Below, piece by piece: positions 43,079 to 52,435 of a stretch of 64,000 bases of DNA. The translations under genes were made by a program, and so were the position numbers. The DNA comes from Streptomyces sp. ALI-76-A (lineage in GTDB: Bacteria; Actinomycetota; Actinomycetes; Streptomycetales; Streptomycetaceae), in contig NZ_JASVWB010000004.1 in NCBI RefSeq assembly GCF_030287445.1, forward strand, positions 992,001 through 1,056,000, given 5' to 3'. The first letter of the stretch is position 1. Each line of letters begins with the position of its first letter. Below the pieces are notes generated by a model. That model saw nothing but the letters and a program-made list of their open reading frames with translations. It was not told the DNA's origin and did not search any database.

Positions 43079-43741
43079 TCAGGAGTTGCGCGGAGATACT
43101 AGGCCGGATTCGTAGGCAAGGACCACGAGCTGGGCGCGATCACGGGCATGCAGCTTGGCCATGGCCCGGTTGATGTGGGTCTTGGCGGTCAACGGGCTGA
43201 TGACCAGGCGGTCGGCGATCTCGTCGTTGGACAGGCCCTGTGCGGCCAGGGCGACGGCCTCGCGTTCGCGGCTGGTCAGCTCCTCCAGCCCGTTGCCAGC
43301 GCGGGTGGGGGGCGGCTGGGTGACGTACCGGTCGATAAGCTTGCGGGTGATCGCGGGCGCGAGCAGGGCGTCGCCGCGGGCGGCGACACGTACGGCGTGC
43401 AGGAAGTCCTCCGGCACGATGTCTTTGACAAGGAACCCGGCGGCACCGGCGCGCAGCGCGTCGAAGACGTACTCGTCCATGCCGTAGTTGGTCAGCACGA
43501 CGACGTGCACGCCGGCCAGGGCCGGGTCTGCGGCAATGCGGCGGGTCGCTTCGATGCCGTCCATGACGGGCATCTGGATGTCGATGAGCACGACGTCGGG
43601 CAGCTGCTCCTTGATGAGCGCCAGGCACTCTTGGCCGTCGGCGGCCTCGGCCACGACCTTGATGTCGTCTTCGAGGTCGAGTAGCGCGCGGAAGCCGCTG
43701 CGGATGAGCGGCTGGTCGTCGACCAGCAGGACTCGGATCAC
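43079..43741 (-). CDS. NarL/LuxR-type response regulator (220 aa)
   Basis: Receiver domain (residues 1-120): VLLVDDQPLIRSGFRALLD, phosphoacceptor Asp in VVLIDIQMPVMDG, VLTNYGMDEYVFDAL, LVKDIVPEDFL (Lys). C-terminal LuxR helix-turn-helix: ELTSREREAVALAAQGLSND, LVISPLTAKTHINRAMAKL. Its start overlaps the stop of the histidine kinase gene by 4 bases, so the two form one two-component operon. Confidence 0.95.
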   Translation of the reverse strand: MIRVLLVDDQPLIRSGFRALLDLEDDIKVVAEAADGQECLALIKEQLPDVVLIDIQMPVMDGIEATRRIAADPALAGVHVVVLTNYGMDEYVFDALRAGAAGFLVKDIVPEDFLHAVRVAARGDALLAPAITRKLIDRYVTQPPPTRAGNGLEELTSREREAVALAAQGLSNDEIADRLVISPLTAKTHINRAMAKLHARDRAQLVVLAYESGLVSPRNS

Positions 43742-44865
43742 GACGCTCCGTTCGTGGGGAGTTCGGCCTGGACGGTGAAGCCGCCGGCGCTGCGCGGCCC
43801 GGTGCGCAATCGGCCGCCCAGGGCCGTGACGCGTTCGCGCATGCCGAGCAGCCCGAGGCCGGGGGCCGGCGCGGGGTACGGGGTGGCCTTTCCGTCGTCG
43901 TCGACGCGGATGGCAAGGGCGTCCGGCCGGTAGTTCATGAGCACCGAGGCAGTGGTTGCGGAGGCGTGCCGGGCGACGTTGGTGAGCGACTCCTGAACGA
44001 TCCGGTAAGCGGTACGGCCCACTGCGGCCGGGACGGCGTGCGGATGTCCTTCGATCGTCAGTGTTGTCTCCAGGCCGGTTGTTTGGAACCCTTTCACCAG
44101 GTTCGGGATGTGATCGAGTCCGTGCGGCGGCGTGGTGTCGTCGTCGCGCAGCGCCTCAAGGGTCGCGCGCAGCTCCCGGCTCGCCTCCCGGCCGGCTTCC
44201 TGGATCGCCAGCAGGGCCTCTGGCACCTGCTCGCCCCGCCGCCGGGCCACGTGGACGGCGACCTCGGACTGCACCTTGATGACCGAGATCTGGTGGGTGA
44301 GCGAGTCGTGCAGCTCCCGCGCGATGCGCAGTCGCTCCTCGTCGGCCCGGCGCCTGGCAATCTCTTCGCGGGTGTGCTCGGCCTCGTCTGCCCGACGCTC
44401 GGCCTGCCGCACCGCCTCCCCTGCGGCGAAGGCGGCGATCAGCCAGGCGATCTCAAGGGTGCTCCGAGCCTGCGCCACGACCTCGCCCGCGGACCCGTCG
44501 TGGAAGACCAGGGCGGTGAGGTGGAGCACGGCCACCAGGCCCATGGATGCGACCACTGCGACGGCGCGATGTCCGGCACGTACCGCGCCGTAGACGGCCA
44601 CCAGGTAGGAGACGGCGAGCACCTCGAACCCGGCCGCCAGATAGCCCACCGCAGACAGCCCGGTGACGGCCAGGACCACGAGCGGTGCCCGGCGGCGCGC
44701 GGCCAGCGCCAACCCGCCGGCCGCCAGCAGCACGGAGCCGGGCAACTCGCCACCCCCGGCCGGGGGTGGCCCGGACAGCCCGGTGCCCAGCAGCAGCGCC
44801 GCCACGCCCACGGCGATCACCCAGTCGGTGACCGGGGCCGGGTAGGCGAACTGTCCTTTGTCCAT
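43738..44865 (-). CDS. Sensor histidine kinase, NarL/DesK type (375 aa)
   Basis: Residues 10-160 hold four or five membrane segments without a large extracellular domain. Then a coiled coil, HisKA_3 dimerisation region with the phospho-acceptor His in LRIARELHDSLTHQISVIK, and HATPase (RIVQESLTNVARHA, PGLGLLGMRERVTALGGRL). ATG at 44865 chosen as the point where protein-like sequence starts. Partner of the adjacent response regulator; signal unknown. Confidence 0.92.
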   Translation of the reverse strand: MDKGQFAYPAPVTDWVIAVGVAALLLGTGLSGPPPAGGGELPGSVLLAAGGLALAARRRAPLVVLAVTGLSAVGYLAAGFEVLAVSYLVAVYGAVRAGHRAVAVVASMGLVAVLHLTALVFHDGSAGEVVAQARSTLEIAWLIAAFAAGEAVRQAERRADEAEHTREEIARRRADEERLRIARELHDSLTHQISVIKVQSEVAVHVARRRGEQVPEALLAIQEAGREASRELRATLEALRDDDTTPPHGLDHIPNLVKGFQTTGLETTLTIEGHPHAVPAAVGRTAYRIVQESLTNVARHASATTASVLMNYRPDALAIRVDDDGKATPYPAPAPGLGLLGMRERVTALGGRLRTGPRSAGGFTVQAELPTNGAS

Positions 44866-45093
44866 GGGGGCACCGTAACCGGCTGCGGTTGTGGGCGAGT
44901 CCGGCTCTTGGACGAGCGATCGACTACTGCGTGTGCGGTACCGGCGCGCCGCCTGCCGCAACCGCGGTATCCGGATGCCGCGGATGCGGCAGTGGAAAGT
45001 GCCTGCGTCCGCTGGATGATCGGCAGCGGGCCGGCGCGCATGCTCGAGACGCATCGAACCTCGCAGTCAGCGACGGAGAAGGAGGAGAGCGGC

Positions 45094-45468
45094 ATGAGTG
45101 CTTCAGCAGCGCTGATGGTGGCCGCCGAGGGCGGGATCATCGGCGACGGGCGGACCGGGGCCAACCTGGCCTTGGGGGTAGGGCTGCTCGGCCTGGCTAT
45201 CGGCTGGCTGGCCCTGGCCCGCGCCGGCGGCCGGATCAGCATAGGCAACGCGCGCACCGGCGGGATGTCGGCCATGGTGGTGGGTCTGGCCGGCACGGCC
45301 CTCGCGGTGCTGCACCTGGCCACCTCCAGCGGCGGTCCCGGCACCGGCAACGGGCTCGTCGGCGCCATCGCTGCTGTCCCGCTGGGGCTGGGCGCTGTGC
45401 TCCTCGGCCGCCGGGCGTTGACCCGCTCCCGCGGCGCCGACCGGCCGCTCGATCGGCTGACCGTCTGA
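45094..45468 (+). CDS. Small membrane protein, DUF6223-like (124 aa)
   Basis: Three hydrophobic segments: LALGVGLLGLAIGWLALARA, GMSAMVVGLAGTALAVLHLA and LVGAIAAVPLGLGAVLLGR, with a short basic tail. The pattern is that of small streptomycete membrane proteins near two-component systems. ATG preceded by GGAGGAGAGC. Divergent from the sensor kinase and possibly its target. Confidence 0.75.
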   Translation: MSASAALMVAAEGGIIGDGRTGANLALGVGLLGLAIGWLALARAGGRISIGNARTGGMSAMVVGLAGTALAVLHLATSSGGPGTGNGLVGAIAAVPLGLGAVLLGRRALTRSRGADRPLDRLTV

Positions 45469-45479
45469 CCGCCACCGGG

Positions 45480-45895
45480 TCACGACGTGCGTGCGCCCAC
45501 CGCGCGCCGGACCCCGTAGGCGGTGGCACCGACGGCCGGCACCGCAGCCCGGAGAGCACCGAGGACAGCGGCAGAGCGAAGGCCAGGAGCAGGCAGTCGG
45601 CAAGCACGACCACAGGGATGATCCGCGCGGCACGGCCCTCCTGCGGCCGCAGGGTCCAGGTGCAGGCGTTGGCAACGGCGTAGTACGCCAGCACCGAACG
45701 AGGAGAACCGATCGCCCCGCGTACGTCCGTGGTCGCCGTCGGCAGCGCCACCACCGCGCCGACCACCAACTCGGCGCGGTGGTGGCACCTTGAACCGCGG
45801 GCACCTGCCGCGGTGACAGCACGCGGCAGGTGCCCATCACGGACCATCGCCAGCGTGGTGCGTGAGACGCCGAGGGTCAACACGAGCAGCGAGCA
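45480..45895 (-). pseudogene. Amino acid permease (APC family) C-terminal remnant, frameshifted
   Basis: One frame gives MLTLGVSRTTLAMVRDGHLP, HRAELVVGAVVALPTATTDV, LAYYAVANACTWTLRPQEG; the end continues in another frame as VGATAYGVRRAVGARTS with a stop. Typical last two membrane segments of APC transporters. The start of the gene is gone and at least one frameshift is present. Confidence 0.6.
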
Positions 45896-45944
45896 GAGCG
45901 CGGCAACGGAGCACCGACACGTTCGACCGGTGGAGGAGGTCCTA

Positions 45945-46330
45945 ACAAAGGCGTTGGACGTGTCGGTGGGTGATCAGGCAGGTGGCGAGGCCGAGGATGA
46001 ATTCGTGGATGTCGTCGCGTCGTTCCCAGCGGATCCGCAGGGGGGAAGTCGTGGAGCCAGGCGATGGTGCGTTCGACCACCCAGCGGAAGATCCCAGGCC
46101 CACGACAAGTACCGGCGCCTGGTCCGGGCCCGGAACATCACCCCGGTATTCGCCGAACGGGGCCAGGAACACTGCAGGACGAACAGGATCCCGCACAACG
46201 CCTGCCGGTCCGGTACCCGCGGACGGCCATCCACCAGCTTCGGGCCCGGCTCCGGCAGCAACGTCTCGATGAGCGAGCACAGTTCGTCCGACACGATCCA
46301 CGGACGCGGCTCCCTCCCGCCAACGAGCAA
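45945..46330 (-). pseudogene. IS5-family transposase remnant with internal deletion
   Basis: The start reads REPRPWIVSDELCSLIETLL, PEPGPKLVDGRPRVPDRQA, LCGILFVLQ, and the end in another frame reads IRWERRDDIHEFILGLATCL, ITHRHVQRLC. Together these are the two ends of an IS5-type transposase; most of the middle is deleted. Confidence 0.7.
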
Positions 46331-46370
46331 CCAGGCCGACAGTCACATGATCAACAACTTCTGCTGAGAC

Positions 46371-46714
46371 CTCTGAGCCTGTCGCGCCTGTCGCCCTGGC
46401 CGCGTCCGACAACGGTGTGGCAGCCTCCGCCAGCTCCTTCGGGCCGAGGACCGCCAGGGCGGCGATGGCGACGGAGGAGTAGCACGTACGGCCTGTTGCT
46501 CGCCCTGGGGCGGCCGGTGCGATCATCGGTGCACAGCAAGCATCCCCCCGACAGCACCATCGCGTGGTGTTGCGCAACCACCACCAGGCGTTCGGGCCAC
46601 TGGCACACCCAGCGGCCAACCGATGTCACAAATCGAGTCGTTGGCTTGTCATACGGAGAACGGCATCCCACAGCGGGAAGCCCGGCAACATCGTCCCCAC
46701 AGAGCGGAGAGAAC
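46371..46714. other. Gap without a recognisable gene
   Basis: About 340 bases upstream of the DoxX-like gene, presumably with its promoter. GGAGAGAAC directly before GTG 46715 is the ribosome binding site. Confidence 0.4.
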
Positions 46715-47071
46715 GTGTTCGTCGCCTTCGTCACGGTCACCATCCTCGGCGCGGTCTTCAACGGTGCCGCCGCCGTCACGTACCTGGTCGGTCATGAGTA
46801 CCCCAAGACCCAGGCGGACATGAAGGGCATACCTCGGAAGTATGTACCGGTACTGGGCACGTTGCTGGCAGCCGGCACCGTGGGGCTGCTGGCCGGGCTC
46901 GCCGTTCCGATACTGGGAACTCCCGCCGCCTCCGGCCTCGTGCTGTACTTCATCGGCGCAATCATCGCCCACCTGCGGGTGGGCTCCCGCGACATCGTAG
47001 GCGGGATCGCGTTCCTGGCCACCGCGGTGGCCGCCCTGATCCTGGGCCTGCTCTACCACGGCCCCTGGTAA
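46715..47071 (+). CDS. DoxX-like membrane protein (118 aa)
   Basis: Four hydrophobic segments: FVTVTILGAVFNGAAAVTYL, VLGTLLAAGTVGLLAGLAVP, SGLVLYFIGAIIAHLRVGSR and GIAFLATAVAALILGLLY. The layout and the KYVPVLGTLLAAG and AHLRVGSRDI pieces match DoxX-like proteins common in actinomycetes. GTG start. Confidence 0.85.
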   Translation: MFVAFVTVTILGAVFNGAAAVTYLVGHEYPKTQADMKGIPRKYVPVLGTLLAAGTVGLLAGLAVPILGTPAASGLVLYFIGAIIAHLRVGSRDIVGGIAFLATAVAALILGLLYHGPW

Positions 47072-47544
47072 CCCGCGGGATCCACAAGTGGGCGCCGCGT
47101 CCAACACCCCGCGGTGCCGCATCCTCGTGAAACCATCACCGGCCTCGCCGACCGAATCCCGGTCGAGAGCCCCCGGCCTTCCGCCAGATCCAGTACCGCG
47201 GCAACGTCATTGATGGCCCAGACCCGTGGTGACGGATGCCGTCACGCCCCACCCCCTGAGAATCGCTCCGTGTTCATGCTCAGCCAGACCTGGAGCAACG
47301 CGCAAGAACGGCTGCCTTGGACCGGGGTATACGGAGGTTCGTTGCACAAGGCGGCTTGGAGCGGTCGAGGCCTCGCGCGGTGCTGGTGGCGGCGCCTGCC
47401 TGCCGACCGCCAAGCCCTGCTGTCCCTCGCGCATCAGCGTTGTGCGTGCCGGGATCGAGGAAGTAGGCGACGTAACGGCGATTGGCCGCCGGCAACTCGT
47501 TGCACGCGGACAGGCTGTGCGGATCAGGGGCCCGGCGCCCTGAT

Positions 47545-48488
47545 AGGCCATCGTGAAAAAAGCGACCGCCTTCTTCGCGAAGGAAAGCGACCGGTGAACG
47601 CGTTGCACCGGTTGATCCATGCGGAGAAGGCGAACTATCCGATCGTTCTGCTGTGCCGTGTACTGCACGTGGCCCGCTCCTTCTACTACGCTTGGCGCGA
47701 GAGCGAGGCCGCCCGCCAGGCGGCCGACGACGCACTCGCGCACGAGATCACCGTGCTGCACATCGCCTCCCGCCACACCTACGGTGTCCCGCGAATGCAT
47801 GCCGAACTGCGGCGCCGGGGGCGATAGGTGAACCGCAGGCGCATCGCCCGCCTGATGCGCGAGCGCGACATCCGCGGCGTCACCCGCCGCAAGAGACGGG
47901 ACGCCCGCGGCGCAGGCCCCTCGCTGACCAGGCCGGACACGAAGGCGAAGCCCGGCCCCGGACCTGATCGGCCGCGACTTCCATGCCGAGCGCCCCGGCA
48001 TCAAGCTGGTCGGCGACATCACCTGCCTGCCCACCGCCGAGGGCTGGCTCTACCTCGCCTGCTGGCTCGACCTGGCCACCCGAGAGATCGTCGGCTACGC
48101 CTTGGCCGACCACCATCGCGCCGAACTCGTCACCGACGCCTTCGACATGGCCCACGGCCGGGCGCATTTGGAGCCCGGTTGTGTCATACACAGCGATCGC
48201 GGCAGCGAGTACACATCAGCCCAATTCCGCGACCGGATACGAGCGTTGGGGCTGCGCCAGAGCTGCGGACGCGCCGGATCATGCTTCGACAGTGCCGCCG
48301 CGGAGAGCTTCCTACTCAAGGAGGAGATCGGAACCCGGGCCTGGCCCGACCGGGCCACCGCCCGCGCCGAGGTCTCCACCTTCATCGAGACCTTCTCTAA
48401 CCGCCGCCGCCTGCGCAGACACAGGACCTTCGGCTACCTCACCCCGGTCGAGACCAGACAGCGCCACCAACACGCTCTCGCGGCATAA
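47545..48488 (+). pseudogene. IS3-family element remnant: orfA end plus disrupted orfB
   Basis: The last residues of orfA (KKATAFFAKESDR) overlap the GTG of orfB at 47594. OrfB starts VNALHRLIHAEKANYPIVLL and has a stop after ELRRRGR at 47827, then resumes VNRRRIARLMRERDIRG and, after another shift near 47960, GIKLVGDITCLPTAEGWL, VIHSDRGSEYTSAQFRD and CFDSAAAESFLLKEEIG (DDE residues). At least two disruptions make it inactive. 47072-47544 shows no gene. Confidence 0.75.
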
Positions 48489-48616
48489 CCAACGAGTGTC
48501 CAAGAGCACGGGGAAACGTCAGGTTCCTCGCTCCCGACTCCACCCAGACCAAGGATCTGTGCCCAGCGCGTCCGCCGTCTGGGGCGGGGCATGATGAACG
48601 GGCTGGTTCGGTGTGG

Positions 48617-49288
48617 TCACGTCACCGCGGTCAGCGTTGCGAATACGACGACATTGCCTTGGTAGCCAGTTTCTTCGGCGTATTCACCCCCACAGGTGAT
48701 CACGCGTAGTTCGGGCCGGGGAGAACTGCCGTAGACCTTCTCGTCCGGAAATGCCTCCTTGTTATAGAGCTCGACGGCATCGACCGTGAAGACTGCTGTT
48801 TGCCGGTCTGTCCGGGTGATCTCGATGGTGTCGCCCTTGGTCAATGCTCCGAGCCGGTAGAAAACCCCGGGTCCTTCCTGCGTGTCGACATGTCCCGTCG
48901 TGATGGCTGTCCCCTCTGAGCCGGGAGTTGTGCCATCGCCGTACCACCCGGCAAAGGCCGGCATATCTGCTGATGGTGGGCGCAGTGCTCCTGTCTCGTC
49001 GAGGGTCAGTTCCGTCATGGGGGCATTCACGCCGATGGCGGGGATTCGCAACTGCACCGGATCAGACGGAGGCAGCGCCGACACGGAGGGGTGGTGGGCC
49101 GGGGCGGTGCTGCTGGGACCGGGCCGCAGGGAGGGGGAGAAGGACTGCGCGGTCGAAGGCTGCGGAGGCTGTCCGCCCCGGAGCGCCGTGGTCATCAGCA
49201 TCAAGCCCGTCAGCAGGGCGCAGACGAGGAACTTGGTGGAGGGGGTGAACAGGGAGGAAGGATCCACGGGCTCGTCGCCGGGTGCCAT
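48617..49288 (-). CDS. Class F sortase (223 aa)
   Basis: Membrane-anchored transpeptidase: hydrophobic segment near residues 18-38 (FLVCALLTGLMLMTTALRGG), Pro/Ser-rich linker, then the sortase barrel with the catalytic His in ITTGHVDT, the Cys in LRVITCGGEY and a C-terminal Arg-poor end typical of class F. The upstream gene encodes a likely surface protein. ATG at 49288. Confidence 0.9.
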   Translation of the reverse strand: MAPGDEPVDPSSLFTPSTKFLVCALLTGLMLMTTALRGGQPPQPSTAQSFSPSLRPGPSSTAPAHHPSVSALPPSDPVQLRIPAIGVNAPMTELTLDETGALRPPSADMPAFAGWYGDGTTPGSEGTAITTGHVDTQEGPGVFYRLGALTKGDTIEITRTDRQTAVFTVDAVELYNKEAFPDEKVYGSSPRPELRVITCGGEYAEETGYQGNVVVFATLTAVT

Positions 49289-49339
49289 CGCCTTAGCGCC
49301 TTTGCTTCGCGGCCGAAATGAGTGACGGGAGCGACCCGG

Positions 49340-49367
49340 GCCCCCGGACCGACACAGGCCCGGGGGC
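49340..49367. terminator. Hairpin between the surface protein and sortase genes
   Basis: Eight-base GC arms (49340-49347 and 49360-49367) with a 12-nt loop, just after the surface protein gene. May make sortase expression lower than that of its substrate. Confidence 0.45.
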
Positions 49368-49387
49368 TGGGCCGATGGAGCAGAGCG

Positions 49388-49888
49388 TCAGGTGCGGGCA
49401 CCGGCCGGGCGGCGGCGCATCTTGATCGCACCTCCGGCGGCGGCTCCGGCAAGCAGCACCGCCCCCAGGGCAAGCTGGGTGCCCTTGTCATTGCCCGCCC
49501 CGAAACCAGCATCGACTGCACCGCTGGGGTTGCCGGTGCCGACCATGTACGTGCCCGTGACTTTGACTCGCGGCGGGCACTTCAGAGTGACGGTGTAAGC
49601 ACCGGGCTCGGTTCCACTCGGCACCTGGAATTCGCCGGTCAGTACGCCCGTGCGGTCGCCTGGGAAGAGGTGGAACTTGCCTCCTGCCTCCGATTCGCCC
49701 TTCCCATAGGTCTCTGAGCCGCAGGCTGCGGTGCTGACGCGGACGGTGGAGCCTGGGGCGGCGTGTCTCGTGCTGATGTGGATATCTGAATCACTGGTGG
49801 GGCCGCTCGCGGCTGCTGCGGCTGGGCTCGACAGACCGACGGCACCGAGAACCAGACCGATGCCTGCGCCTGCACACTTGATACGCAT
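49388..49888 (-). CDS. Surface protein with signal peptide and C-terminal anchor (166 aa)
   Basis: Signal peptide (IGLVLGAVGLSSPAAAAASG), a beta-rich extracellular domain with two or three Cys (STAACGSETYG, VTLKCPPRVK), and at the end GTQLALGAVLLAGAAAGGA followed by RRR: the hydrophobic-plus-basic tail of a cell-wall sorting signal. A clear LPxTG is absent; GNPSG stands near where it would lie. The class F sortase downstream is the probable partner. The ATG at 49888 follows GGAGGAAC. Confidence 0.8.
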   Translation of the reverse strand: MRIKCAGAGIGLVLGAVGLSSPAAAAASGPTSDSDIHISTRHAAPGSTVRVSTAACGSETYGKGESEAGGKFHLFPGDRTGVLTGEFQVPSGTEPGAYTVTLKCPPRVKVTGTYMVGTGNPSGAVDAGFGAGNDKGTQLALGAVLLAGAAAGGAIKMRRRPAGART

Positions 49889-50347
49889 GTAGTTCCTCCG
49901 GGGAAGCAGTGGCCGGCTGGAATGCGCGGCACCGTTGTTGTGCTCCGCTCATGAGAAAACCGACAGGCCGTTAGGGCCGCAACATGGCATACGGACGGAT
50001 GGGTCATCCGGCCACACCCAGCGACCGCACTCCTTTGATCATTTATGCAGGTGAGCGGCTTGGAGGGAGAGATTGGAAGAATGCACCGCACCGGTGACGA
50101 AGGACCAGCGTCCGTCCCCTTATGAAGAGCGCGGAACGCCGGTGAGGTTCAGCGCGCGCCCGTCGCCGACGGAAGCGTGAGGGACCGCTCCCGCATGAGC
50201 CGAAGCTCGGTAGTTGTCTCCGGAAGAGCGGCGGAGCTGGCGAATACGACCGGTCGAAGCAACCTGGTCGTCACCAGTGAGGCACGCGGCTTGTCACAAA
50301 TGCTCATTCGGCAGCTTTCCTGTCACCCGTACAGGTACGCAGCACCT
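49889..50347. other. Gap without a recognisable gene
   Basis: About 460 bases between the surface protein gene and the esterase remnant. Presumed promoter of the surface protein near the right side of 49889. Nothing protein-like is seen. Confidence 0.4.
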
Positions 50348-50698
50348 TCACTGATCGCTCTTTGTATAGGAGAGGGCACGGACCGGGGAGACCTCTTGCG
50401 TGTGGAGGATGGCGTCGAACCACTCTGCGAGCGATCCACCGGAAAGGTGGTAAGCGGCATTGTCAGTGGGGTCGTAGTGCGGACCGATCAGGCGCGTCTT
50501 GGCCGGCGTGTCGAGCCAGGCCCGCACAGTGGGCGGGCCATCGACGCGCAGATCCAGAGGATAGGCATCCAGCCCAGTGCCTCCCAGGACTGCGTCAGCG
50601 AACTCCGCCGGAGGGGGCAGGACAGGGTAGCGAGCCATACCGTGATGGAAGGTCAGGCCGATGGAGACATAACCGGTCCCGAAATACTCGCGGAGGTA

Positions 50699-51842
50699 CT
50701 GAGGTTTTCGGGTTGTCGTCGGGTGGTGACGGTTCATGATCCCTGCGGTATGCCGGTGGTATGCGTTATCCGGAGGGTGGGGGCCTGACCGCTGAGCGTC
50801 GGGCCTTTCGGGAGAAGATCCGGCTCCGGGCCGGTGAGAGGTTCACGGCGGGCGAGAAGACTGCGGTGACCGCCAAGGATTTGCGGGTGAGTGTGCGGTC
50901 GGTGGAACGCTGGCGCCGTGCCTGGCGCGAGGGTGGCATGGAGGCCCTGCGTTCTGCGGGCCCGGCCAACTCCCCGACCGTCACCGATGCCCAGTTCGCC
51001 GTGCTCGAGGAGGAACTCGGCAAGGGTCCGTCAGCGCACGGCTTCGGCGATGAGCGGTGGACGTTGGCCCGGGTCCAGACGGTGATCCGCCGGCGTCTGA
51101 GGCTGAGCCTGTCGGTGGCGACGGTGTGGCGGCTGTTGAAACGGCACGGCTGGTCATGGCAGGCGCCCGCCCGCAGAGCACTCGAACGCGACGAGCACGC
51201 CGTCGAACTGTGGAAGAAGGAGGTGTGGCCGAGGGTAAAAGCCTCGCGGCGGCCCACGGAGCCTGGATCGTCTTCGAGGACGAGTCCGGATTCTCCATGA
51301 CGCCGCCTCGCGCCCGCACCTGGGGCCGGCGCGGACACACCCCCGTCATCCGAGTGAGAGGCCGCTCCCGCCGCAGGACCTCGGTCGCCGCCCTGTGCTG
51401 CTACAAACCGGGCGTGGAAAGCCGTCTCATCCACCGGCCCCGCAACCACCTCCTCCTCAAAGGCGCACGCAAGAGCTTCTCCTGGCAGGACTACCGCGAC
51501 CTGCTCGTCCGTGCACACATCCAGCTCGGCGGCCCGATCGTGGTGGTCTGGGACAATCTCAACACCCACCTGGCGGCCGGGCTGAAACAGTACGAGGCCG
51601 AGCACGACTGGATCACCACCGTCCGCCTCCCGCCGTATGCACCCGACCTGAACCCCGTCGAGACCCTCTGGTCACTGGTACGCCGGGCCATGGCCAACAC
51701 CGCCTTCGACACACCCGACGGCCTCGACCGCACACTCCGCCGGGAGTTACGAAGGATCCAACTCCGGCCACACCTGATCGACGGTTGCCTCACCGCCACC
51801 GGCCTGACCCTCGCACCACCGACCCCACCCTGAAAACCTCAG
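50699..51842 (+). mobile_element. IS630-family insertion sequence (1144 bp)
   Basis: Inverted ends CTGAGGTTTTC (from 50699) and GAAAACCTCAG (to 51842), flanked by TA duplications at 50697-50698 and 51843-51844. One transposase in two overlapping frames. Confidence 0.9.
50761..51833 (+). CDS. IS630-family transposase, two frames joined at an A-run
   Basis: First frame (to 51300): helix-turn-helix domain TAKDLRVSVRSVERWRRAWR, then GFGDERWTLARVQTVIRRRL and RHGWSWQAPARRALERD. At the AAAA run near 51236-51239 coding moves to the second frame: GAWIVFEDESGFSMTPPRAR, VVVWDNLNTHLAAGLKQY and PDLNPVETLWSLVRRAM, carrying the DDE residues. Programmed frameshifting at such runs is known in this family, so the element may be active. 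Confidence 0.8.
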
Positions 51843-52435
51843 TAACTGCCCGCGTTCCGGTGTGTCATCGGCGGGGAAGAGGGAGAGACAGTCCGCGGAT
51901 TGCCGTTGACGGTGTGTGCGATGCCACCCCAGTAGACGATCCTGTCCGAGGTGTCTTCATGCCACCGGTTGGCGCCCTCGGCCAGACTCCGCTCGATGCC
52001 GGCCAGGCCGCCGAGCGGGGAGGTCTGGCCCTGAGGAGAGCGGGCGGCCCCGGCGAACCGAACCGGGTCATCGGGGTGCCGACGGTTGAAGGAGCGCATC
52101 CACCGGATAACGTCGACGATCTCCTCGGTCTGCCAGAAGGACCGGGCCTCGGACAGCATCACCCGCGGGTCCCCCGTTCCGGTCCTGATGTATTCGTCGA
52201 GTCCGACCCTTGACGCGTCGTCCCCTTCCAGCGCAAGTGAACGGAATCCCAATTCCTCGACCAGCAACCGGACGAGCCTGTGCGAGAGAGCGGACAGTTC
52301 GTGGGCCTGGCGGGCCGCGGCACCGACAGCTACGACCCGGACATCACGCACGATGTCGGCCACCGGTAGGAGGGCGGTCAACGGGGCTTCGAAATCGAGC
52401 ATGGCGTGAGGTTCCCCCGGCGTGCGGGAGGCGCT

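Larger units (their letters stand above)
50348..52402 (-). pseudogene. Erythromycin esterase-family gene interrupted by an IS630 element
   Basis: The N-terminal half is 51843-52402 (ADIVRDVRVVAVGAAARQAH, LVEELGFRSLALEGDD, SDRIVYWGGIAHTVNG) and the C-terminal half 50348-50698 (YLREYFGTGYVSIGLTFHHG, GTGLDAYPLDLRVDGPPTVR, HLSGGSLAEWFDAILHTQEV). Removing 50699-51844 joins them exactly in frame at Ser-Tyr-Leu. The joined protein would still be about 300 aa against some 400 for the family, lacking about 100 residues before the IVYWGG motif, so it was probably damaged before the IS arrived. Confidence 0.85.
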
